Made by a program: the position numbers and the translations under genes. The notes beneath the pieces were generated by a model that ran no database searches, was not told the DNA's origin, and worked only from the letters and a program-made list of their open reading frames with translations. A stretch of DNA of 64,000 nucleotides from Gnetum montanum (taxonomy: Eukaryota > Streptophyta > Gnetopsida > Gnetales > Gnetaceae), in contig MNCI01005813.1 of the NCBI GenBank assembly GCA_015680685.1, forward strand, positions 194,373-258,372, written 5' to 3'. Positions 31,730-43,839 of this stretch are shown one piece after another. Each line of letters starts with the position of its first letter. The stretch's first letter is position 1.

Positions 31730-34080
31730 ATGTCTTATTCTCACAAGTGAGATGATACGAAACCACCCATCCCTCAAGAATGCAAGGTGGTATATACTGA
31801 TTCAGATGAGTATGTACCTAACTTCACCTTCATCTTGCATCAGGATGAACAATTGTGATGGCATAATATGAAAGGCAGCATTGTCGTGCCTCCTAATCGA
31901 TCTATGCCTACGATGCTACTTCAAACTCTTAAGAGGTTAGGCATCCAAGATCTTCAAGAATAGTATGTTGTGTATGATTATGACTACCAAGACTAACATC
32001 CCACTAAAACACAACGTAGGAGAGATTAACACTAAAAGAGGCACCATAAGGTTTTGAAGGGGAAATGGTTCACAAATACCTTGTTCTTGCTTAACCAAGA
32101 TGATAATGAGGATCCTCCCTCTAGGGGCTCTTAACATGAACACTCTCCACCCTTTGTTACTAGTAATGGGGGTGTGGCCCTGAATCTGCATTCCACTATC
32201 AACAATCTAAGTTTAGGCAAAGATGGAAATCAAGTCAGGGGATTGAACAAGTATCAAGAAGCTAAGAAAACTAATGAACATGGCCATGATAACTAAAGGG
32301 AAGTTGGCAAATATCATGATGGTGGTAGTCCTCCTTCCTCTTCATCCTCTTCATCTACATCTTTTTCTTCTTCCTCTTCTAGCTCTAATAAACACCACAG
32401 AAAGCACAATTGTGATGGAGGTGAACAGTGGGATAACAATAATGATTGCCAAGCCCATCATGAATGAAGGGGTAACAGAGGACATCATCAACAAAAATGG
32501 AATAATAATGATGATGAACATTTGTTGGTAACTCAAAGCATGCTAAATATTATAGAGGCTATAAAAATTCCAACAAGGCATGTGAAAGATAGTTAGATCA
32601 GATGACTTGATATGAACAATATTTCCAGATTTGAGGGGGGATATAACTCTAATCCACAAACACATCTTCAAGCTTTCCATGATGCTTATGCCTTACAAAA
32701 TATTGAAAATTATTGGAAGAAATTAAAGCTATTTCCTAGGACACTCATCAAGAAAGCATAAAGATGGTACCAGTCCTTAGAGCCTAAATCTATTTGCAGG
32801 TGGAGTACAATGCTAGAGATATTTAATGATAAGTATTAGACATACTTCAGAGTGTCTAATTTGAGAAGGTAGATCTAAGGATGGAAACAATAAAATTATG
32901 AACCCTTGGATGCCACCATGGGTAGATACTATTTTCTCATACACGGATGCCCTGGCCATGGTTATTCTCAACAGGAATAACTTTGCAATATCATCGATGG
33001 ACTTAGATAGGAAATGAGGAGAACTCTTAGGGTCTATGCCCAAGGGAGACTATCAAAACTCCAAGCTATCAAATCCAAAGGCTAATTGAGTAGGTAGCAA
33101 AAGAAGAAGAAGAATTGAGGAAATGTGAAAGTGCAAAGGAATACAATAGGGATCTTTCCATTAGAAAGAGGGAGGTTTGATTTTGTAATAGTGAGGAAGA
33201 ATCACCACTTGATGAGGTGGTGAATAGAAAGACCTTGCTAATTCAAAAGTCCATGTCTAAAAGTTCAGCTAAGATGGATAAAATGTGGGATTCATTGGAT
33301 GAAAAATTTCAAATTACTATAAAAATCATTGAAGAATCAAGAGAGCAGAGCAATGATCGTAATTGTAGGAGGTGGAAAGAAACTAAATGTGCCTACCAAA
33401 GGGATAAGGGAAAAATTGTTGTAGTAGATGAAGTTATGAAAATTAAATCAAATGTTGATAGTGGATGTGACATATACCAATATGAACATCCTAAGGAATG
33501 TTAGCCATGTCACACTTACAAGAGTTTGGAATGTATGCTCTAAATCCACGACTAATAAGAAGGCAAGCACCTAGAAGATTTTCTTATCCTCAAGGAAATC
33601 CTAGTTAGTTCCATTAGGAACAATAGTATTATCCAAGTGGAACTCCATTGCAACCATATGAGTAATACCAATAGTGGTAGCAATTAAAGTCATAGGTGAT
33701 GCCACCACCAAGGCATTAATACCCTTAGAGACAACTAGATCTATATGGGTGTTATGTTCAGCAGCCACTATCTCCACATAACTCTTCTAGTTATGTTTCT
33801 CCCTTCTAGCATCACTACTACCCTTCTAANATAACTAGAAGAGTTATGTGGAGATAGTGGCTGCTGAACATAACACCCATATAGATCTAGTTGTCTCTAA
33901 GGGTATTAATGCCTTGGTGGTGGCATCACCTATGACTTTAATTGCTACCACTATTGGTATTACTCATATGGTTGCAATGGAGTTCCACTTGGATAATACT
34001 ATTGTTCCTAATGGAACTAACTANGCTACCCAAAATCCATACTATTATGCTCACTCATGTTGTATTTGATTAGATCTAAT
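31730..34080 (+). pseudogene. A1 gag, degenerate
   Basis: Athila-like gag starting MSYSHK at 31730. A Ser/His-rich N-terminal region (32320-32400) leads to the capsid core at 32610-32880: NISRFEGGYNSNPQTHLQAF-like sequence, LFPRTLIKKA, SICRWSTMLEIFNDKY and RVSNLRR. A DGLR segment follows near 33000, then a charged helical region (33217-33504) and GCDIYQYEHPKE near 33470. Stops are mostly TAG/TAA where relatives have Gln. The region 33602-34023 is disturbed by an exact inverted repeat bounded by single Ns. The remaining reading continues as YYPSGTP near 33640, matching G2. It is followed by protease and pol. Confidence 0.8.
33602..34024. repeat. Exact 193-bp inverted repeat bounded by Ns (assembly artefact likely)
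   Basis: The left arm 33602-33794 and right arm 33831-34023 are perfect reverse complements over 193 bp, separated by 36 bp including a single N at 33830. A second single N follows the right arm at 34024. The equivalent position in A2 (about 41450-41640) has no such inverted copy. Perfect identity inside otherwise diverged DNA and the flanking Ns point to a misplaced inverted contig piece filling a gap. The open frame at 33848-34069 is antisense gag created by it. Confidence 0.85.
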
Positions 34081-34560
34081 CTAGAAACCTTCCTAAGAAA
34101 TTAGTTGATCCTGGGAGTTCTCTTATCTATCTATAGATTGCTAGGAATGAACCATGTAAGGCTCTTCTTGATTCAGGTTTTGGTGTGAACTTAATTTTTC
34201 ATGAGATGTATACTACCTAGAACTTGCTACCTCTCAAGGAGAGCAATATTAGATTGAAACTGGCAGAATAGTCCATCATTTTTTCATTGGAACTAGTCAA
34301 AGACATTATGAACACTATTTATGGGTAGTGTTATCCTATCGATTTCCTAGTAATCAAGGTTGAAAATTGTAAGGGGAACTTACCAATCATTATGAGAAGG
34401 GCATGGTTAAGCACTGTAGATGCAAGAATGGGCATAAGATATATTTTCATGGAAATAGCTAAAGAAAATGCATTTTGAAAGATTAAGAAGAGATTAGTTC
34501 TATGCATTGCATACAATGATACAAGGTGCAATTATGTGTAGAAACTCTAGGTAGTAAAAC
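34081..34560 (+). pseudogene. A1 aspartic protease
   Basis: Protease downstream of gag. PCKALLDSGFGVNLIFHEMY near 34155-34215 holds the catalytic DSG box, and the following NIRLKLAE and LPIIMRRAWLSTVDA give the distal part, where GRPFL is usual. Stops lie in between. It would cleave the A1 polyprotein. The A2 copy has lost the DSG box. Confidence 0.75.
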
Positions 34561-35029
34561 AAGCATCTATTCCTACATGCAAATAGTATGCACATGAAGT
34601 CAATATTCAAAGGTGTCTATAGATAGAAGCCACAAAATAAGAGGGCACCCAATGGTTGACCACTAATTCTAATAGCAAAACAATGTGCATGAAATCCACT
34701 GAGAGCCTAACTACACTTATGTCATAGGCATGGATGAACTAGAGAAATTTCATCACCAACTCTCTGATAATGAAAATAATTATACCAATTAGGGAGAGTT
34801 GGAGATCCCTAATAATTTTAAATAAGAGCCCCATGAGTTGAAATCTCTACTTGTTAGCTTGGGATATGCATTCTTAGAAAATGACAAGTTGGTCATAATC
34901 AATGCCAAACTTGTTAAAAGTGGTCAACAAATAGTCAATAGCATATACTTGATCATATCCTGAACTCACTAGATTTGATCCATGGATATGCCAACAATGC
35001 ATTTACAATAATCCATTCATAAAGCCAAA

Positions 35030-35880
35030 AAGGCAACCACAAGGATTATTGAACCCAAAATTGAAGAAACTTGTCAAAGAGGAGATTGAGCAACTCCTTA
35101 ATGCAAGGTTCATCTACCCTATAGCGGATACGAGTGGGTTAGCCCACTCATGATAGTGCCAAAGAGAGATGGAAAATGGTGGGTTTGTATCAACTTCAAG
35201 CTATTAAACATTGCAACATTTTAAGATCATTTTCCATTGCCATTTGTTGATTATGTGTTGAACACCATTTCTGAAAATTGCTATTACAGTTTTCTGGATG
35301 GTTATAATGGCTATAACCAAATCCAGATTGCACTAGAGGATCAAGCCAAAACAACATTCATAAGTCCTTGATGGATCTTTGCATATCATAAGATGCATTT
35401 TGGTTTATGCAATGCTCCTACCACTTTCCAATACCTAGTCTTAAGCATCTTTTAGTAGCCAATAGGTAGTAGAGTGAAAGTCTTCATTGATGACTTCTCC
35501 ACTTATGGTGCTACTTTTGAGTAAGCCTTGGACTACCTTGAGTAAGTATTAAAAAGATGTGTGGAAACAAATCTACAACTTAACTAACAAAACAATCATC
35601 TCATGATTCAAGAAGGCAGTGTATTCAGGCATAGAATTTTATAGGAAGAGATTGAGGTAGACCCTAAAAAGATAAGGATGATCTAAGGTATCACCCATCA
35701 ACCAGAAACTATCAAAGATGTTCAGTCATTCCTTGGACACATTGGCTACTACCAGCGATTCATAGAGAATTTCTCCAAGATTGCAAATAAGGATTCTCCC
35801 TTCATCTAGACCAAAGAATGCGAAAATGCATTCTAGATCCTAAACTAGAAGCTCATAGAGACTCTAATTCTACAAGCACT
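35030..35880 (+). pseudogene. A1 reverse transcriptase
   Basis: Athila-like RT. KLKKLVKEEIEQLLNARFIYPI opens the domain, followed by VPKRDGKWWVCINF, DHFPLPFVDYVL, FLDGYNGYNQIQIALEDQAKTTFI (catalytic Asp kept), MHFGLCNAPTTFQ and KVFIDDFSTYGATFE, where both aspartates of the second box are kept. KDVQSFLGHIGYYQRFIENFSKI connects to RNase H. Stops, including a double stop after LSIF near 35455 shared in position with A2, disable it. This RT resembles the Athila branch more than Tat because of the GYNGYNQI..EDQ.KTTF pattern. Confidence 0.85.
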
Positions 35881-36262
35881 TGACTGGTTCAAACCATTCC
35901 ATATCATGATACATGCATCTAACTATGCCTTGGAAGTCATACTTATGTATTTGGATGATAAGAAATGTCTATATTACATCCACTACATAAGTAGAAGCAT
36001 TGTGGGTGCATAAGTGCATCACACCACCACAAAAAAAGAACTGATGGTAGTGGTGTATGCTCTAAAAATGTTTAGGCACTATTTTCTTGGATATAAAGTG
36101 TTTATGCATACTGATCATAGTGCCATCCACTTGCTCATGAATAAACCAACGGTGAGACCTTGTGTCATATGGTGGATAGTGATCTTGCAGGAATTTGATC
36201 TTACAATGATAGATAAAAAGGGAACTAAGAATGTGGTCACTAACCACTTTTCTCGATTGTGA
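35881..36262 (+). pseudogene. A1 RNase H
   Basis: HTTTKKELMVVVYALKMFRHYFLGYKVFMHTDHSAIHLLMNKP carries the TEKE-type and TDH motifs of Ty3/gypsy RNase H, and KGTKNVVTNHFSRL ends it. The frame 36014-36262 is open. The upstream part with the first catalytic Asp (SNYALEVILMYLDDKK) is damaged. Confidence 0.85.
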
Positions 36263-37560
36263 TGAGATAACAAAAAGGAGGAAAGCCCATTATCTGATCT
36301 ATTTCCTGATGAACTCCTCTTTGCCACTACAATAAATGAATAAATGTCCATAGAACCAAAATGGTATGATGGCATCCTTATTTTCTCACTCAGGAGATAC
36401 CATAAGATATAAACCAAAGGAAGAAAGAATAGTTTTTTCATTAGGCTAACCACTTCATGGAAATTAATGAACACCTTTACAAGGTGTGTGTCGATGGCCT
36501 AGTTCATTGGTATGTCCTTGATGTAGATTAATTGTGCATTCTCTAGAATGCTCATAAAGCCCTTGTGGAGGCCACTATTTTGGAAGATGCACAACCATAA
36601 AAATCCTAATGGTAGGATACTATTGGCCCACAATCTTTAGGGACACCCATCAATTTATCTAATCCTATGAGTGCTATCAATGAGATGATGGGATGACCAC
36701 ACAAATGGAGGTCATCAATAGTGGATTCAACCATTGAAATCCTTTAACATATGGGGCATAGATTTCATGGGTCCCATCTCATCCATGTTCAACAGGAAGG
36801 CATGAATATTGTACCAAATGGGTAGTAGCAACAGCTATCAACTGTACATCATCCATTCCTACTCAATTTGTATAAAACAATGTTGTGAACAAGTTTGGGG
36901 TGCCATGTGCACTAATTTCTGACAACAGAACCCATTTTACAAGTGCCAATTTTTGAAAACTCATATAATTGTTAGGGGTTAAACATAAATTAACACCACT
37001 CTATTATCCTCAAGCCAATGGTCAAGCAGAGATGACTAACAAGGAGATTACAAAGATTCTAATATGAAGGATTAGTAAATATAGGAGAGACTGAAGCACA
37101 AAACTCAACAATGCCCTATGGGCCTACTACTCAACATGTAAACTCCCTATTGGATACTCTCTCTATGAGCTAATTTATGGAAAACTTTCAAAGCTCCTAA
37201 TTTGATTTGAGCTCCGTACACTTTCAACAGCCTATGATTCGAACCTTGATCAACCTAATGTGCTAGATAAAAATTGATTAGTAGCCCTATCCTCGAATGA
37301 AGTGCACAAGGCATTCAACAAATAATGACATGACCTTAGAATATGGAAAGTAAAATTTCAACCAAGAAATAAATATCTCTATTGAAATCCCACAAACATA
37401 CCTCAAAAAACTAAATTCCAAACATTGTGGAAAGACACTTACATAATTGATGAAATATTTCCTTCTAGGGCCATGATCATATACAAACATGAAAGCCCAA
37501 ACAAGAAGTAGTTGGTCAATATCCAATAGATAAAGCCTTTTTATGAGCCCAACTAAGCTA
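36263..37560 (+). pseudogene. A1 integrase
   Basis: The zinc-finger part is poorly kept (DGLVHW.VLDVD near 36500). The catalytic core shows [17 protein letters not shown] (first Asp) near 36755, LISDNRTHFTSANF near 36915 (second Asp kept) and YYPQANGQAEMTNKEITKI near 37010 with the glutamate. WAYYSTCKLPIGYSLYELIYGK follows. The C-terminal part ends in AMIIYKHESPNKK near 37510. Frameshifts and stops are scattered. Sequence resumes after the N run with the non-coding tail. Confidence 0.8.
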
Positions 37561-37592
37561 ATGCAACAAATACCTCAATGGATGGACAACCA

Positions 37593-38017
37593 NNNNNNNN
37601 NNNNNNNNNNNNNNNNNNNNNNNNNNNNNNNNNNNNNNNNNNNNNNNNNNNNNNNNNNNNNNNNNNNNNNNNNNNNNNNNNNNNNNNNNNNNNNNNNNNN
37701 NNNNNNNNNNNNNNNNNNNNNNNNNNNNNNNNNNNNNNNNNNNNNNNNNNNNNNNNNNNNNNNNNNNNNNNNNNNNNNNNNNNNNNNNNNNNNNNNNNNN
37801 NNNNNNNNNNNNNNNNNNNNNNNNNNNNNNNNNNNNNNNNNNNNNNNNNNNNNNNNNNNNNNNNNNNNNNNNNNNNNNNNNNNNNNNNNNNNNNNNNNNN
37901 NNNNNNNNNNNNNNNNNNNNNNNNNNNNNNNNNNNNNNNNNNNNNNNNNNNNNNNNNNNNNNNNNNNNNNNNNNNNNNNNNNNNNNNNNNNNNNNNNNNN
38001 NNNNNNNNNNNNNNNNN
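37593..38017. other. Assembly gap, 425 Ns
   Basis: A run of N just after A1 integrase. By comparison with A2 (45665-46320) it should hold the start of the non-coding tail, including a GTCATGGGAAAGATGG tract and a T-rich block. Confidence 0.99.
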
Positions 38018-38570
38018 TTCCATGTCAACTAATAATAGGAAGTTGAATAAAGTCTTTGCATGGTGTGGTTCCCATCCAAAAAGAAAAAAGAAAAAAACTA
38101 GACAAAAACAAAAAAAATCATGTTGGGAATTGAAAGTACACCCCTTAGACAAATAAATGGTCTATAAGCACTAGTTATAGAACTAGAAAGACATGTTACC
38201 CATGCCTAAAGGTCTCCTCTAACGAAGGCCCTCTCTCACTTCCTACTTCTCTTTTCTTTTCTTTATGTAATGGTGGTTGTTCTGTGGGAGCACTCTTGTG
38301 TCTCGAGGGGGTGGATTCATCTTAGAGTGGTGATGTGAAGTCATTGAAAGTAGATTTTGTCTAGAGTAAGGATGGATCTTCTTAGGTCATTTTAAGCACA
38401 AACTCCATAAGGAACTTCTTATGACCTCAATTCAGAATTCCATTACACCTTATCCATCATCCATTTATGCTATCCGTAACTCACCTCACTACTAGTGTCC
38501 ATGTTCTAAATTTAATGTTATGGTCTGAAGTATTTGAATTCCTAGGTAGAATCTTGTAGGTTTTGGTTCT
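38018..38570 (+). mobile_element. A1 tail, first part, interrupted by A2
   Basis: Aligns with the A2 tail at 46300-46850 (GTGTGGTTCCCATCCAAAAA, CTAGAAAGACATGTTACCCATGCC, GGAACTTCTTATGACCT). It ends TTTTGGTTCT at the A2 LTR, while the A2 copy continues TTTTGATTCTTAACTTTAATC. The A1 continuation is found at 54250 onwards. Confidence 0.85.
38566..38570. repeat. Target-site duplication of A2, left copy
   Basis: GTTCT precedes the A2 5' LTR. The right copy is ATTGT at 54250-54254. The uninterrupted paralogous site in A2 (46846-46850) reads ATTCT, so each copy differs from it by one base. Confidence 0.65.
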
Positions 38571-39531
38571 TAATGAGTGTCAAAGTATCATGTTGATAGG
38601 TCCCCATTGACATGGCCTCATTGACGAGCCCTCATTGATAGGGTCCTATTTACATTATGTTGCCCTGTCAACAAGGCCACATCAACATAGCATTTACTGC
38701 ATCTATGGGGCCTCGTCGACATAGTACTGTAGAAAAAACTATAAATATGAGCTTCCAATGATGTTTATGGGGATTAAATTCATAGTAATAGTAAAGCTTT
38801 TGTAGTTTGTTCATTTGAAAGTTAGAATATTTCTCTAAGTGCTTGTAGTGGGAGTTAGAAAGTGTACAGATCTTTATTCAAGTATTGTTGTACTTGAACC
38901 ACACAAGTACGTACAACAATAAAGATGAGCTTCTTAGAATAGATTAAACCTTGTGGCACTTAGAATATATTAATGCTTTATTCATGCATTTATTGTTTTC
39001 ATTAATTATGTCATTAATTAAGCTAAATTAAAGTTTGAGTGATTAGTCAATTAATTAAGCTAAATAGATTAAACACATAAGTACAACCACCTCAAGCATA
39101 AACATTTATTCGCTTTGTAATCCTAGCATTATTGCTTGGTACATCCAATAGCATAATGCTTGGTAGCCTAGCAATGCATACATGGGTTCATGACGTGTAC
39201 AGAAAGTGGAACTAGATGCTTACGTTGGGACTAGTTAGAGATTAGTTAGTGAGTTAAATTAAACTAGTTATTAAATTACTTCATCTCTTTCTTTAAGCAC
39301 CAAAGAACATTAAACAAAAAATAATAAAAATCAAATGCTTTGATTACACTTAACCATACCATGTACATCACAAGTGTAATTGGGAAGACAATGAATGCCC
39401 ATTAGGGCAAGGTTCACTTCTAAGAGACTAGTGTACCAGAAACTATAGAGTCCACAAAATTTGACCGAATCACACGTGAACGCTTCATGATTCATATGGT
39501 TGGGCATAGGGATACCCTTCACTGATCATCA
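38571..39531 (+). mobile_element. A2 5' LTR
   Basis: It starts TAATGAGTGTC and ends CACTGATCATCA before the primer site. The TATA box CTATAAATATGAGC lies near 38740. It pairs with 53322-54249 by shared features absent from A1 LTRs: GAGTGTC at the start, AGAAAAAACTATAA-type promoter and ACCCTTCAC before the end. Confidence 0.9.
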
Positions 39532-39554
39532 TTAGTACCTATTGCTAGAGACTC
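39532..39554 (+). promoter_or_regulatory. A2 primer-binding site, decayed
   Basis: TTAGTACCTATTGCTAGAGA follows the LTR. It aligns with TTGGCGCC-GTTGCCGGGGA with several changes and one inserted base. Confidence 0.7.
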
Positions 39555-39682
39555 TGTTTGTTGAAACATGTGCTATTTAGGATTAGTGAATATCATTAAT
39601 ATCATTAGATGAACCCCAAGGTCAACATTATTTTCAAATTATAAAATTACAAAAGCACACTAAAGATTTTATTTGTTGCAAA

Positions 39683-42060
39683 ATATATTCTTCTTCTCAT
39701 AGGCATGACAATGTTAAACCATCAGTCCCTTAGGAGTGCAAAGTGGTTTATACTCATCTAGATGAGTATATACCTGATTTCACCTTCATCCTACATTAGG
39801 ATGGGTAATTGCAATGGCATGACATAGAAGGCAACATTATCATGTGTCCCAATCAATCTATGTCCATGATGCTACTTCCAACTCTTAAAAAGTTAGGCAT
39901 CCATGATCTTTAGGAAGAATATGATATGCATGACTATAACTACTGGGACTTCTATCCCACTAAAACATAATGCAGGCAAGATCAACATCAAGAGAAGCAT
40001 CATGAGGCTATGAAGGGAAAATAGTTCACTAATCCCTTTTTCCTACTGAATCTGCACTCCATGATCAACAATTCAGGTTTAGGAAAAGATGGTGATCAAG
40101 GCAAGGGATCAAACAAGCATTAAGGTGATAGGAAAACTAATGAACATGGTTATGATAATCGAAGGGGAATTGGTAGACATTATGGTGATGGTAGTCCTTC
40201 TTTTTTTATGCCCTCTTCATCTCCAGCCTCTTCTTCCTCTTCTTCTGATAATGAAAGATGTCATAGAAGGAACAATTGTAATGTAGGTAACCAATAAGAC
40301 CACAACAAAGGGATAACAAAGGACATTATCTGCAATAATGAAATACTAATGATGATGAGCCTTTTTTAGCAACTCAAAGTATGCTTAACATTGTAGAGGT
40401 AGTTAAGATTCCAACTAGGCATGTGAAAGATAGTCTAATCAAGCACTTAGACATGAACAATATCCCAAGATTTGATGGGGGATATAACTCTAATCTGTAG
40501 AACCATCTACAAGCCTTTCATGATTCTTGCACCTTAAAAAACATTGAAAATGATTGGTAAAAAATCAATTTATTCCCTAAGACATTCATTAAGAAAGCAT
40601 AAGGCTAGTATTGGTTCTTGGAACTCAAATATATCTACAAATGGAGTACCATGCTAGAACTATTTAATGATAAATATTAGACATACTCTAGAGTGTCTAA
40701 CCTGAATAGGTAAATCTAAGGTTGGAAACAAAGAACACATGAACCCTTGGATGCTGACATGGGTAGATATTATTCTCTCTTACATTAATTCCATAGACAT
40801 GGTTATTCTCAGAGGGAACAACTTTGCCACATCATAGATGGGCTTAGAAGAAAGACTAGAAGAACTCTTGGAGTTTATGTCCAAGGGAGATTATCTGAAC
40901 TAAGAGCTCATGAAATACAAAGGTTGATAAAGCAAGTTGAAAAAGAAGACTGTGAGTTGCAAAAAAGGGAAAGTTCTGAAGAATATAATAGGGGTCCTTC
41001 CATAAGGAAAACGGAGGTTTGATTTTATGATGAGCAGCAGTCACCACTCGATGAAGTGATGAACAGGAAAACCTTGTTTATCCAAAAAAAAAATTTCTAA
41101 TATTTTGGAAAAGGTTGATAAATTATGGAACTCTTTGGATAAGAAATTCCAAACCACTATGAAAATTGATAAAGAATCCAAAGAGTAGATTAGTGATGAT
41201 GACTGTAGGAGGTTGAAAGATGCTGAATGTGCCTACCAAAGAGGCAAGGGCAAAGTTGTTGTAGTAGAAGAAGTTGTGGAGAAAAATTCCAAAGATGATG
41301 GTGGATGTGACATTTGTCAATATGATCATCCCATGGGCTATTTCCTTGTGGTGTCACACTTAGAAGAGTCTGGGATATATGCAGTAAATCTGTGACTAGT
41401 AAGGAGGTAAGCACCCAAACGATTGCCTTACCCTTAAGGCAATCTAAGGCATTTCCACTAGCAACAATAAGTTTACTATCCAAGTGAAGCTCCACCACAA
41501 CCATATGAGAAATATCAATAGTGGCATCAACCATAGTCATGGGGAATGCCACCATCAAGACAACCATACCCTTACAAGCAACGAGATCCATATGGGTACT
41601 ATGTTTAGCAGCCCATTTCTCCATGAAGCTTTGCAAGCGATGCCTCATTTCTGCATCACTATTATCCTCCAGAGTACCATCAAACTCATTCACCATCTAC
41701 TTAATGGGAGAACCCATATCTATACCAACCTTTACATCCATCTACACACATCCCTCTCCCCTTAACCTAGTTACCTCCTACTCTGTCGATGCAAGGTGAA
41801 ATTCTCCAATAGCCATAGCAACAAAATGCTACGAGGGCCATACATTTATAACTAGCCTTCCATCCAAGTGGTTTAGACAATCGATCTAGGAAACAACCAT
41901 TTTTTTGACTGAACAATCCTCCTAAACCATCACAACCTAATATGGTTGGTCATCCTATATCTCCAACACCCTCATCCTTTACATCAAACACATTCAAGAG
42001 CCCTTCAAACCAAATGGCACATCAAATTTGCATTGTGATGTTAACTTATGATATTTATAA
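39683..42060 (+). pseudogene. A2 gag, degenerate
   Basis: Aligned with A1 gag from the initiator, which here is ATA. The core at 40440-40720 shows NIPRFDGGYNSN, HLQAFHDSCTLKN, LFPKTFIKKA, STMLELFNDKY and RVSNL. GCDICQYDHPMGY near 41305 is the conserved C-terminal motif. It shares several stop positions with A1 in this core (after FNDKY, after LIKKA or FIKKA, and two near GWKQ). A 168-codon minus-strand ORF at 41190-41696 is its shadow. Followed by protease and pol. Confidence 0.8.
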
Positions 42061-42099
42061 TTAGATCAAGTCTGGCAACCTTTCCATAAAAATATATAA

Positions 42100-42500
42100 C
42101 CCAAGAATCCTCTTGTTTACTTATAGATCATTGAACATGAGCTATGCAAGGCTCTTCTTGATTTTTGTTCCACTGTCAATCTCATCTCCTATGACATGTA
42201 TAAGGCCTAGAACCTACCACCTCTCAAGAAGAGCAACATCCATTTAGAACTAGTCAATCATGGTTCCTTTGGGATTAGTGGAGTACATTGTGATCATAGT
42301 TTGTAGGTGGTCCTATCCTACCAATCTTTTAGTGATCAAAGTTAAAAACTACAAAGGTGACTTCCCTATCATTATGGGAGGGGCTTAGCTAAGCACGATT
42401 GATGCACGTATGAGCATAAGAGACCTCTCCTTGAAAATATTCAAGGAGAATGAATTTGTATGACTTAAGAAGAAACATGTTCCACACATCACATATAGTG
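42100..42500 (+). pseudogene. A2 aspartic protease, active site lost
   Basis: CKALLDFCSTVNLISYDMYKA near 42148-42205 aligns with the A1 box ALLDSGFGVNL, but the catalytic Ser-Gly are replaced by Phe-Cys. LPIIMGG near 42365 matches the distal motif. Stops interrupt the frame. Confidence 0.75.
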
Positions 42501-43049
42501 ATAATGGGTGCAATTGCACGTAGAAAATTTGGTCCATTAAAAGTACATACATTAAAGCATGTAATCAATGTGGACATGAAACTAACATTCAAAGGTTCCT
42601 GTATGCAATAACCACAAAACAAAGAGGGCACCTAGTGGCTAATAGCTAACTCTAACAATAGCATACTATGCATGAAACCTAGTAAGTGCTTAACATGCAC
42701 CTATGTCAAAAGCATGGATGAAATTAACTAAGTTCATCACCAACTCTCTAATGATAAAGATGATGATACATACTGGGGAGAGTTGGAAATCCTTGATAAT
42801 TTCAAGGAGGAGTCCCTAGAGTTAAAAAATTTACTAGCCAACATGAAGTATGCATTTTTAAACAATGGCAAGTTAGTTATAATCAATGCAGATCTTGCTC
42901 CTAAATAAAAAGAAAAGTTGTTGAATGTGGTCAACAACCTTTTCTTGGTCATATTCCAAACTAACTAGAATTTATCCAAGGATATGCTAGCATCATATTT
43001 ACATTGACTTAGCTATGAAGCCAAGAAGGTAGCCACAACTATGGTTAAA

Positions 43050-43830
43050 CCCCAAATTGAAGTAGATTGTTAAAGAGGAAATAGAATAACTCCTTAAGGC
43101 AGGGTTCATCTATCCCATTGCGGATAGTGAGTGGGTTAGCCCACTCATAATTGTGCTAAAGAAAGGTGGAAAGTACTAGGCCTACATCAACTTTAGGCTA
43201 TTGAATATGACATTATTTAAAGATCATTTTTCATTGTCATTTGTGAACCAACTATTGAACACCATTTTTGGGCATTGATATTATAACTTCTTAAATGGTT
43301 ATAGTGACTATAACCATATCCAAATTGTGTTAGAAGATCAAGCCAAAATAACATTCATGAGTCCCTATGGGACTTTTGCATATTATAAGATGTTATTCAG
43401 TCTATGCAATGCCCCTACAACATTCCAACACCTGATCCTTAGTATCTTTTAATAATAGATTGGTAGTAGGGTAAAAGTCTTTATTGATGACTTCTCTACC
43501 TATGGAGCTACATTTGAGCAAGCCCTAGATTGCCTTGAGTAGGTATTAAAAGGATGTGTTGAAAAAAAGTTGAGGCTCAATTGGTAGAAAAGCAATTTAA
43601 TGGTCCAAGAAGGCATAGTCTTGGGGCATATAATTACTCAGGTAGGGATTGAGGTAGACCTGAAAAAGATAAGGGTCATCCAAGGAATCACACACCAACC
43701 AAAGACAGTTAAAGATGTTTGATCATTCCTTGGACACATTGGCTACTACCAGTGATTCATAGAGAATTTCTGTAAGATTATAAAGCCATTGGTCAAGCTC
43801 ACAAAGAAAGATGTTCCATTTGTTTGGACC
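43050..43830 (+). pseudogene. A2 reverse transcriptase
   Basis: IVKEEIE.LLKAGFIYPIADSEWVSPLIIVLKKGGK opens RT. The first catalytic box reads NFLNGYSDYNHIQIVLEDQAKITF, where Asp of FLDG has become Asn, so this copy is catalytically dead at that site. MLFSLCNAPTTFQ and VKVFIDDFSTYGATFEQALDCLE follow with the second box intact. GIVLGHIITQVGIEVD and KDV.SFLGHIGYYQ.FIENF end it. It is parallel to the A1 domain throughout. Confidence 0.85.
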
Positions 43831-43839
43831 AAGGAGTAT

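Noticed and set aside
33848-34069. 73-codon plus-strand ORF
   Set aside because: It is antisense gag created by the exact inverted repeat between single Ns, most likely an assembly error.
37543-38156. Several long ORFs across the N run
   Set aside because: They are open only because the 425 Ns contain no stops.
41190-41696. 168-codon minus-strand ORF
   Set aside because: It lies antisense to A2 gag, which has clear homology on the plus strand. There are no features of its own.
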